Shown here one piece after another: positions 1-5,951 of a stretch of DNA of 13,803 bases. The stretch covers positions 1-13,803 of the forward strand of contig JAHJDU010000415.1 in NCBI GenBank assembly GCA_018812385.1, in the 5' to 3' direction. Positions within the stretch are counted from its first letter, which is position 1; each line of letters opens with the position of its first letter. Both the position numbers and the translations under genes were made by a program. The DNA comes from Pseudomonadota bacterium (GTDB taxonomy: Bacteria > Desulfobacterota > Desulfobacteria > Desulfobacterales > Desulfobacteraceae). The notes under the pieces are model-generated. The model worked only from the letters and a program-made list of their open reading frames with translations. It ran no database searches and was not told the DNA's origin.

Positions 1-245
1 GTTACATCGGCTTCGTCTTGCATGGGAACACAGAAACTTGGGTTTTCATATTTATCTGAGAGTTCTCCTGTTTCCATTGCTCTCAAAATTCTGGAAAGTG
101 TAGTTTTACCAGAATAGTTTCTGCCATAAAGAATATTGATAGATTTAAATTCACAAACATTATTATTTTTGTCAACAACCGTTTTGTCCCATTCAAAATC
201 CTGAAAAACTGCTAAATTATTAATGGTTTTTATCTTTTTGATCAT
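1..245 (-). CDS. AAA-family ATPase, RloC-like, N-terminal part (runs off the window)
   Basis: The first 81 residues are visible, beginning MIKKIKTINNLAVFQDFEW. A Walker A loop, GRNYSGKTT, follows at about residues 48-56, preceded by the hydrophobic strand SINILY. This arrangement (short N-terminal 'core' strand motif, then a P-loop about 45 residues in) is typical of the large AAA_13/SMC-like ATPases that include RloC, the tRNA anticodon nuclease found inside type I restriction loci, where it acts as a back-up defence. The start ATG lies 2 bases after the hsdS stop codon, so it is translated as part of the hsd operon. The coiled coil, Walker B and any HEPN or HNH effector would lie left of position 1, so the effector type cannot be seen. 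Membership of the ATPase family is fairly secure; RloC itself is an inference from context. Confidence 0.75.
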   Translation of the reverse strand, partial: MIKKIKTINNLAVFQDFEWDKTVVDKNNNVCEFKSINILYGRNYSGKTTLSRILRAMETGELSDKYENPSFCVPMQDEADV

Positions 246-247
246 AA

Positions 248-1450
248 TCACAATCCCCCATTAAATGCTTTCTGCAACACACTCTTTTTCAGTTCTTCTA
301 AATCTTCTATTTTTTTCTGATAAACAGCTTCCAATCTTTTAGTTTTGACCGAAAGGGCATCCAATTTTTTGACTATGGTTTGTTGTTCTTTTAAAGATGG
401 TATTGGAATCTTAAACTCTCTCATCGTTTTCAGTGAAACATTTTTGATTGTCGCACCAGTAGCTTCTTTATGAGCATAATTCCAAAAATATGGACTTGAA
501 ATAACGTATTTAATAAAGTTCTTGTCTACAACTTCCAATAAGTTGAAATAGCAAGCACTCTTACCTAAAATTATTTTTTCATTATTATAAAAAGCTACAT
601 TACCTAACGTGCCATTTATTGATACTAAAACAGTTCTATCTGTTAGATTCTTTTTGTATTTATGATATTCCTCAATAGACACCCTTTGGGTGGTTTTTTT
701 ATATTGTATTATTCCATTATTTAGGTTATTTCCGTTTATAAAATAGTATTCACCATCCTCTGTATATTGTGGTGTTCCGTGAAGTCCATCGCCTAAAAGT
801 GAAGTTATTTCTACCAACCTCTTCTCTTCCCAATCCTCACCCTTAAACACCCCTTGCAAATAGCTCTCAAAAAGTGCTTTGGCATTTTTTAGGTTTTCTT
901 CGGCATTGGCTTTTGCCTTTGCTATGGTGGTAAAGGCTTTATTTAAAATGGCTACTATGCGTTTTTGCTCGGGGAGTGCAGGGAGGGGAACCTGAATGTT
1001 TTTTAAAATTGCAACTGATGCTACATTTTTAATAGCCGCACCTTGAGAATACTCATTAAGGCTATCTTTGAAACTTTCACTTTGCATCCAAAGTTTCAAA
1101 AAAACGGTTGAAACTTTTTTGGATGGAGAAAGCTTTAGTAATGCTTGATTAATAATACCCTTTTTTATATTTTCAGGAACGATTGCAATTTTCCCAATTG
1201 TCCCTGAACAACTCATTATCAAATCACCAGAGTTTAATTCAAATCTTTTCATTTCATTGAATTTATTTTCATCAATGAAATATCTAACATTATCAAATCT
1301 ATCATATATAGCGTGTTTTTGTTCGTAGACAGCGTATCCATCAGACCTGAAAATATTTTTCTTTAAACTTCCACCGAATGGACCTCTAACAAACTCACAA
1401 ACCTCCCCCAACTTCTTAATTTTCCACCCAGTTTTTAATTGTTCAATCAT
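248..1450 (-). CDS. hsdS: Type I restriction-modification specificity subunit HsdS
   Basis: HsdS recognises the DNA target and docks the HsdM methylase and HsdR translocase. The protein (400 residues from this start) has the classic two-half layout. The first target-recognition domain runs from about GWKIKKLGEV to VPLPALPEQKRIV, and the central conserved helix follows (EQKRIVAILNKAF, roughly residues 160-205). The second recognition domain runs from WEEKRLVEI to IPIPSLKEQQTIV, and the distal conserved helix ends at LKKSVLQKAFNGGL. Length is normal, so a bipartite target is expected. Three in-frame ATGs are available at 1462, 1456 and 1450. I prefer 1450 because GAGG (1460-1457) sits 6 bases before it; that start also overlaps the end of the broken DUF1016 frame (stop 1445-1443), as in translational coupling. 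The RloC-like gene follows after 2 bases. Confidence 0.93.
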   Translation of the reverse strand: MIEQLKTGWKIKKLGEVCEFVRGPFGGSLKKNIFRSDGYAVYEQKHAIYDRFDNVRYFIDENKFNEMKRFELNSGDLIMSCSGTIGKIAIVPENIKKGIINQALLKLSPSKKVSTVFLKLWMQSESFKDSLNEYSQGAAIKNVASVAILKNIQVPLPALPEQKRIVAILNKAFTTIAKAKANAEENLKNAKALFESYLQGVFKGEDWEEKRLVEITSLLGDGLHGTPQYTEDGEYYFINGNNLNNGIIQYKKTTQRVSIEEYHKYKKNLTDRTVLVSINGTLGNVAFYNNEKIILGKSACYFNLLEVVDKNFIKYVISSPYFWNYAHKEATGATIKNVSLKTMREFKIPIPSLKEQQTIVKKLDALSVKTKRLEAVYQKKIEDLEELKKSVLQKAFNGGL

Positions 1451-1717
1451 TTCCATCCTCATTCAATTGGATGTCAATCAAGTGTTGCAGCTCTTCTTTG
1501 TTTGGCAAATAGAGCTGATATTTGTTTACAAAGAGTTGTGATGAAATATTGTACAAGGCATATTTGACCAGCAACTCATCTTTTTCTTTAGCCAGCACAA
1601 TACCTTGAGGATTATCGCCTTCGGTATTGTCTTCATTTTCAAAAGATACATATTCATTTTATAAGAAATCTTTAGCAATTCCACATAATGCGACCAACTC
1701 AATAAGTGGGAAGGCTT
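1443..1717 (-). pseudogene. Remnant of a DUF1016/YhcG-type PDDEXK nuclease gene between hsdM and hsdS
   Basis: Two pieces of one gene are visible in different frames. The first (1717-1667) is in the hsdM frame and reads KPSHLLSWSHYVELLKI, the conserved HLLSWSHYxxLL segment at the end of the DUF1016 N-terminal domain. The second (1658-1443, two bases out of that frame) encodes 71 residues starting NEYVSFENEDNTEGDNPQG, with LLVKYAL, SSQLFVNKYQLYLP and KEELQ. This is the typical C-terminus of these proteins and ends at TGA 1445-1443. The segment between them, carrying the PDDEXK active site (the YYVDLVFYH and LIDLK region), is absent, as is everything before the first piece. The gene therefore cannot make a nuclease. 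Such genes commonly sit inside type I restriction operons as cargo. Identification rests on recognised family motifs, not on a search. Confidence 0.8.
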
Positions 1718-3151
1718 CTCACTATCCAAGGCTTTAATTTCTTTTAAAATTTCCTGGGGTTGGCGTAAGGGCGGTTCTTCCAGGGTATTGGGGTTTTTAG
1801 CAGATAAATCAAAAGTTGTCTGGTCAATGTCTTTTATATTCAACGTCCAGGAGTTTTCGCTTTCTGCTTTTGTTTTTTGCAGTTCTACAAATTCAGCTAA
1901 ATCTTTTTCGTTTAACGGGTTTGTTTTTCCAAGGTTTCTATCCAGGGTCAGTTGGTAAAACCAGACTTTTTGTGTTGATATCCCTTTGTCAAAAAACAAG
2001 ACTATCGTTTTTACTCCAGCTCCTGTAAATGTTCCTCCCGGTAAATCAAGCACTGTATGTAAATTGCAGTTTTCTAAAAGTAATTTTCGCAGACTAATAG
2101 AAGCATTATCGGTATTGCTCAAAAAGGTGTTTTTAATAACAACCCCGGCTTTACCGCCTGCTTTCAATATTTTAATAAAATGCTGTAAAAACAAGCAGGC
2201 AGTTTCTCCTGTTTTTATGGGAAAATTTTGTTGCACTTCAGCACGTTCTTTTCCACTAAAAGGAGGATTTGCCAAGATCACATCATACCGGTCTTTTTCT
2301 TGTATGTCGGCAAGGTTTTCGGCAAGTGTATTGGTATGCACGATATTGGGTGCTTCTACACCATGCAAAACCATATTCATTATGCCAATAATATAGGCTA
2401 ATGATTTTTTCTCTTTACCATAAAAGGTGTTTTTCTGTAGGGTGGTAACATCAGTCGTAGAAAGTTTTGGGCTGCCATTAAGGAAACCCCTACTCTGTTT
2501 TAAATAGTCAAAGGCTTCCACCAGAAAACCTGCTGAACCTGCCGCTCCATCATAAATGGTGTTTCCTATTTTGGGAGCAACAACTTTCACTATAGTTTTA
2601 ATCAAAGGGCGTGGTGTATAATATTCTCCACCATTACGTCCTGCATTACCCATATTTTTAATCTTGCTCTCATACAAGTGGCTCATTTCGTGCTTTTCAG
2701 CATGGGTTCTAAAACGGAGCTGGTCAATATGGTTTATTACTTCACGTAAATTATAGCCGCTTTGTATTCTGTTTTTTAGTTCGCTGAAAATCTCACCAAT
2801 TTTATATTCAATGGTATTTGCACTTTCGGCATTGGCTTTAAACTTTTTGAGATAAGGGAATAGTTTGATATTCACGAAATCGGAAAGGTCATCACCTGAT
2901 AAAGCGTTATGGTCTATTTTTTCAGTTTCCAGTTTTGGTGCTGCCCACACACTCCATTGATATTCCGGATCAATTATATTGGTGTGGGTTTTACCCGAAA
3001 GTTCGGCTGCTGTTTTTTTGTCTTTCTCCAAATCATCAAGATATTTTAGAAACAACACCCAGGAGGTCTGCTCTACATAATCTAATTCACTCCCACAACC
3101 CGCATCTTTGTGGAGTATGTCGTCTATATTTTTAAAAGTCTGTTCAAACAT
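1526..3151 (-). CDS. hsdM: Type I restriction-modification DNA methyltransferase HsdM with an altered C-terminus
   Basis: HsdM is the N6-adenine methyltransferase of the type I complex. The HsdM_N helical domain covers about residues 5-150. GEYYTPRPL at 175-183 leads into the methylase fold, with the SAM-binding loop DGAAGSAGF (201-209) and the catalytic NPPF (295-298), both intact. The DxACGxGG form of motif I is here DGAAGSAGF, a variant I believe is normal in one HsdM branch. Normal HsdM sequence continues to about ILKEIKALDSE (478). After that the frame carries KPSHLLSWSHYVELLKI, which belongs to DUF1016/YhcG proteins, then 46 residues (496-541) from that gene read out of frame. The native HsdM end, which contacts HsdS, may be lost. 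The ATG at 3151 has no clear ribosome site (only AAAGA about 9 bases upstream), but no other start fits the family. Confidence 0.92.
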   Translation of the reverse strand: MFEQTFKNIDDILHKDAGCGSELDYVEQTSWVLFLKYLDDLEKDKKTAAELSGKTHTNIIDPEYQWSVWAAPKLETEKIDHNALSGDDLSDFVNIKLFPYLKKFKANAESANTIEYKIGEIFSELKNRIQSGYNLREVINHIDQLRFRTHAEKHEMSHLYESKIKNMGNAGRNGGEYYTPRPLIKTIVKVVAPKIGNTIYDGAAGSAGFLVEAFDYLKQSRGFLNGSPKLSTTDVTTLQKNTFYGKEKKSLAYIIGIMNMVLHGVEAPNIVHTNTLAENLADIQEKDRYDVILANPPFSGKERAEVQQNFPIKTGETACLFLQHFIKILKAGGKAGVVIKNTFLSNTDNASISLRKLLLENCNLHTVLDLPGGTFTGAGVKTIVLFFDKGISTQKVWFYQLTLDRNLGKTNPLNEKDLAEFVELQKTKAESENSWTLNIKDIDQTTFDLSAKNPNTLEEPPLRQPQEILKEIKALDSEKPSHLLSWSHYVELLKISYKMNMYLLKMKTIPKAIILKVLCWLKKKMSCWSNMPCTIFHHNSL

Positions 3152-3487
3152 AATAGTTTTTCTTTTGTCTTTTCATTTGCCTGCCATGGTACAGTGGGAA
3201 TTTATTATCTGTCTATTTGCCTTGATAGCCTGAAAAAATTATTAACATCAAGTAAAGTTTCTTGAAAAAAAATTTTCTCGTCCATTTGTATCAATATTAA
3301 AATAGCGTGTAAAGAAATATCAAAACCACAGCATTTTAGAAATAAAAACTCTTTGCGATAAACCTGTACCATTGACATGAAAGAAAAAATTTGCCTATAT
3401 TCCTTTTAACAGGAAAAAATAGTTTTTCGATTCCTGGGCATGAAAAAAGGTTTTTATGAATACAACCACAATTCAAGGAATATCTTT
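3152..3487. other. Gene-free divergent region between hsdM and the metallo-hydrolase pseudogene
   Basis: This 336-base AT-rich stretch separates two outward-facing transcription units. I find no convincing ORF. It contains a good rightward promoter (listed separately). It also holds a loose inverted repeat, CTTGAT at 3221-3226 and ATCAAG at 3247-3252, on the hsdM side. No strong promoter for hsdM stands out; TTGATG-18-TATCAA near the same repeat, read leftward, is a weak candidate. Confidence 0.5.
3372..3401 (+). promoter_or_regulatory. Predicted sigma-70 promoter of the metallo-hydrolase pseudogene
   Basis: A perfect -35 hexamer TTGACA (3372-3377) is followed after 18 bases by TATATT (3396-3401). 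Transcription would begin near 3408, about 80 bases before the ATG at 3488. It is the best promoter match I found in the window and appears undamaged although the gene it serves is broken. Confidence 0.55.
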
Positions 3488-3963
3488 ATGAAAAAATACA
3501 CCATTCATCCCATTGTCATGGGAACAAAAGTTTTTGATAAAAGTATGATGACCTATCAATATGGTCAGGGTGAGCAATATACCATCCCCATCCCCTCGAT
3601 TACCGCTATCTGGAAGATTATATTGACGAGATTGAAGAAAACAGCCAGATCGAAATCATCAAGGGAGACTGCGAAATCCTGGATGGTATTCGTGTCAAAC
3701 ATACGCCTGTTCACACAAAAGGCGGGCTAAGTGTTTATATTGAAACACAAAAGGGAACAGCAGTAATAACAGGGTTTTGTGTGATTGATGAAAATTTTAA
3801 CCCGCCGCCTGAAATTAAAGGCATGGAAATGGACGTAATTCCACCCGGGACCCATGTGGATGTTTACAAGGCCTATGATATTATGAATCAGGTTCAAAAA
3901 GAAGCAGATATCCTCATCCCTTTGCATGAACCAAGGTTTGCATCAATCAAATCAATTGGCTAA
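3488..3963 (+). pseudogene. Metallo-beta-lactamase-fold hydrolase (AHL-lactonase-like), broken by internal deletion
   Basis: The N-terminal piece starts at ATG 3488, 8 bases after AAGGA, and reads MKKYTIHPIVMGTKVFDKSM through EQYTIPI. From about position 3592 the family sequence continues in another frame as HPHPLDYRYLEDYIDEIEEN, KHTPVHTKGGLSVYI, VITGFCVIDENFNPPPEI, VIPPGTHVD and LIPLHEPRF, to TAA at 3961-3963. Intact members of this N-acyl-homoserine-lactonase-like family are about 250 residues long and carry the HxHxDH zinc-binding motif between these two pieces. That whole block, roughly 90 codons, is missing and the join is out of frame. The later histidines (PVHTKGG and PLHEP) remain, but no dinuclear metal site can form. 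The sequence at the join suggests deletion between short direct repeats. The gene is convergent with the M24 peptidase gene, 38 bases away. Confidence 0.85.
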
Positions 3964-4001
3964 CCATTGTCACCCCAAACCTCTGTAATTATTAATACGG
4001 G

Positions 4002-5204
4002 TTAGCAGTAAAAAATTTTATTTTCAGTCATGCTTAAAAATTCGCTGGCATTTTCTGTAATATGAATAACACTTTCAATGCCTGCTGCAAATTCATCTTT
4101 AAATATAAACTTGGGTTCAACAGCAAAGACCATCCCAGGTTTTAAAAGTGTTTTTTTGCTCTTTGCAAGGATGGGATTTTCCACAAGTTCCAATCCAACT
4201 CCATGACCTATGAATGTGGATTTTAAGTCTGGCAGCCCTAAAAACTGATCTTCAAGGGAAAGTTTTTTTGCAACATTAACAGCTGTTTCAAATATCTCAT
4301 CCATGGGTATGCCCGGTCTCATCCTGTCTAAAAGCGTATACAGAATCTCTATGGAGGCCTTGGATGCATCCTCTGCCCTGTCTGGCATCTTTCCAATAAC
4401 AAACATTCTGGATTCATCCATATGATAGCCATCTATAACTGCACCAAAATCGATCAGGATGGGTTCGTTTTCTTTGATTTTTTTGGGACCTGCGCCATAG
4501 GGATATGCATTTGAGGTCCCAGTGCCGCATAAGGGAGAATCCAGAGCACCTGGAACCCCGCCGTTTTTACCGCTCAACAGGTGAAAGGGAAATATTTCCG
4601 TGCGGTAATGCCGGGTTAAAAGTTTTCCGGAATGCCCAAGTGTTCTGGAAAAAGCTTCAAAAATGCCGCAAAAAACCATTTCTGAAATTTCAGATTTAAT
4701 GTTTTCCTGCATAAAGTCAAAGGTCTGCTTTGAAACAAGGGCGGCTTTTTTCATCTGTTTGATTTCCCAGGAAGACTTTATCTGCCGGCAGGCCTCAATG
4801 ACGGGAGATCCGTCAACAAAATGGGTGTTTTTAAAAAGACTTTTATAGAAATAAAAATCTTTTACCGGCACAACGTCAAAAGCAAGGCCGCAGGTACGGG
4901 GATGTTTTTTAAAACAGTGTTCAATTAATTTGGGGATATCCTTTATGGATTCAATGGGCTCAATGTTTTTAAGGGCCGTCTCTTGTTGAACCCTGGGAAG
5001 GTAGCGTTTTACAAACAAAACAGGATCATGATCCTTTTCAATATAGAGATAGCAATCCTGGGCCGTGCCTGAAAAATAATAAATATCCGGCTTATGGGTC
5101 AAAAACAGGGCATCCAGATGAAGAATTGCCATTTGCTTTTGCACGGCTTTTATCCTGGCAATGATTTCTGTCCTGGGTGTCGGGTCAAATGGATATTGAG
5201 CCAT
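4002..5204 (-). CDS. M24-family metallopeptidase (Xaa-Pro aminopeptidase / creatinase fold)
   Basis: A cytoplasmic protein of 400 residues with no signal peptide. An N-terminal creatinase-like domain (about 1-140, with LDALFLTHKPDIYYFSG) precedes the pita-bread catalytic domain (about 145-395). All five metal ligands of M24 enzymes are present: D252 in ILIDFGAVIDGY, D263 in HMDESRMF, H334 in FIGHGVGLEL, E363 in VFAVEPKF and E377 in GIESVIHIT. An active two-metal peptidase, probably cleaving Xaa-Pro bonds, is therefore expected. The true substrate is unknown, since the fold also contains non-peptidases such as creatinase. The ATG at 5204 has an AGGAG about 13 bases upstream, a long but usable spacing. 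It is a single-gene transcript with its own promoter at 5295-5323. Confidence 0.92.
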   Translation of the reverse strand: MAQYPFDPTPRTEIIARIKAVQKQMAILHLDALFLTHKPDIYYFSGTAQDCYLYIEKDHDPVLFVKRYLPRVQQETALKNIEPIESIKDIPKLIEHCFKKHPRTCGLAFDVVPVKDFYFYKSLFKNTHFVDGSPVIEACRQIKSSWEIKQMKKAALVSKQTFDFMQENIKSEISEMVFCGIFEAFSRTLGHSGKLLTRHYRTEIFPFHLLSGKNGGVPGALDSPLCGTGTSNAYPYGAGPKKIKENEPILIDFGAVIDGYHMDESRMFVIGKMPDRAEDASKASIEILYTLLDRMRPGIPMDEIFETAVNVAKKLSLEDQFLGLPDLKSTFIGHGVGLELVENPILAKSKKTLLKPGMVFAVEPKFIFKDEFAAGIESVIHITENASEFLSMTENKIFYC

Positions 5205-5294
5205 TTTTATTGTTTTATCTCCTGAACATTAATATTGAATTTTTTAATCCGGCTGATATGCTGAATCAAATTTCATCCAGAAAAAAATACATGG

Positions 5295-5323
5295 AATATA
5301 GTTGTTCCGCAACGGAAAATCAA
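5295..5323 (-). promoter_or_regulatory. Predicted promoter of the M24 peptidase gene with an inverted repeat in its spacer
   Basis: Read on the minus strand: -35 TTGATT (5323-5318), a 17-base spacer (5317-5301) and -10 TATATT (5300-5295). The spacer begins with the perfect 5-base inverted repeat TTCCG-TTG-CGGAA. Transcription would start near 5288, giving a leader of about 84 bases. A repeat lying wholly between -35 and -10 is a natural operator position, for example for a repressor. No regulator gene is next to it. Confidence 0.45.
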
Positions 5324-5382
5324 TAAAAACGAAATGTTGTTGAATTTTGGCAGGCATAAAAAATCATAAACTGACCAAAAAT

Positions 5383-5643
5383 TTATTTTTCAATAATCTG
5401 TACATTAAATGTACTCATACAATCAATAATCTCATCTGTTTTCCCTTCATCTGCAGACCAGTATACTTTTTCAGTGTCTTCCATTTTCATCAGACATTCA
5501 GGGAAGAAATCATAATGATTATCGTGAATTTTTAATACCTTCAATTTATCGTCAGGGAAATTTGGGTCAGGGACATGGTCGGTCACTTCCCAGTCATCGG
5601 GGATAATAAATTCGGCTTTAATGTTTACTTCAATGGTTTTCAT
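5383..5643 (-). CDS. Small acidic hypothetical protein (86 residues)
   Basis: I do not recognise this family. The protein is small, soluble and acidic (many D and E residues), with no signal peptide, membrane segment or cysteine motif. It opens with a beta-like stretch, KTIEVNIKAEFIIPDDWEV, and ends with a second one, MSTFNVQII, suggesting a small alpha/beta domain. The start is well supported: GAGGA lies 7 bases before the ATG at 5643, and codon use resembles the neighbouring genes. It is read leftward towards the M24 gene, 178 bases away, but that gene has its own predicted promoter, so I do not place them in one operon. No function can be proposed from sequence or context. Confidence 0.7.
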   Translation of the reverse strand: MKTIEVNIKAEFIIPDDWEVTDHVPDPNFPDDKLKVLKIHDNHYDFFPECLMKMEDTEKVYWSADEGKTDEIIDCMSTFNVQIIEK

Positions 5644-5653
5644 TTTTAAATCC

Positions 5654-5686
5654 TCATAATAAAGAGATGAATAACAGGGAATTCAA
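5654..5686 (-). other. Possible 10-codon leader peptide upstream of the small acidic protein
   Basis: A consensus Shine-Dalgarno AAGGAGG (5703-5697) has no gene-sized frame after it. Ten bases downstream, a TTG (5686-5684) opens a 10-codon frame, MNSLLFISLL, ending in TGA at 5656-5654. This stop abuts the GAGGA that serves the 86-residue gene, so translation of the two could be coupled. Start-codon use is inferred; the weak promoter-like pair TTGAAA-17-TATGAA (5733-5705) would put +1 on the Shine-Dalgarno itself and so is incompatible with it. Confidence 0.25.
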
Positions 5687-5856
5687 TTTTAATTGGCCTC
5701 CTTATTCATATCAATGGGATTATTTTCTTTCAAGAAAAATTCTTAACATTTAAAATAATTTAATTTTCAAAAAGAGTTTGTACAAGCCTGGAAAGCCCTT
5801 TTTAGCGAAAATTATGTAAAAATATATTAAATTTTCAATTTAATTGCCCAAAGGTA

Positions 5857-5885
5857 TTGATTTATATGCAATAAATATCTATAAA
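5857..5885 (+). promoter_or_regulatory. Predicted sigma-70 promoter of the HDOD-kinase / MshEN / FlhG-like operon
   Basis: TTGATT (5857-5862), exactly 17 bases, then TATAAA (5880-5885). The start of transcription would fall near 5892, inside the palindrome AAGGGCCCTT (5890-5899), leaving about 60 bases of leader before the ATG at 5952. I looked for a sigma-54 GG-N10-GC element and did not find one. Confidence 0.45.
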
Positions 5886-5951
5886 AACTAAGGGCCCTTT
5901 AAATTAGAAGGATTTTTAATTTTTTTAACGACTTATTAAAAGTTTTGGGTA

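Larger units (their letters stand above)
5644..5951. other. AT-rich divergent intergenic region before the HDOD kinase operon
   Basis: This 308-base region lies between outward-facing genes. Besides the possible leader peptide on the left and the promoter at 5857-5885, it contains the 10-base palindrome AAGGGCCCTT (5890-5899), only a few bases after the -10 box. A regulator could bind there. I see no further gene. Confidence 0.5.

Noticed and set aside
2600..2650. Possible inactivation of HsdM because motif I lacks the usual cysteine (DGAAGSAGF)
   Set aside because: This form of the SAM loop occurs as a natural variant in one branch of HsdM, and NPPF is intact, so I do not count it as damage.
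3440..3487. Earlier ATG for the metallo-hydrolase pseudogene
   Set aside because: It lacks a ribosome site, whereas AAGGA lies 8 bases before the ATG at 3488, where family similarity begins.
5779..5815. A sigma-54 promoter for the kinase operon around TGGAAAGCCCTTTTTAGC
   Set aside because: The GG and GC elements are not 10 bases apart; the sigma-70-like pair at 5857-5885 is a better explanation.
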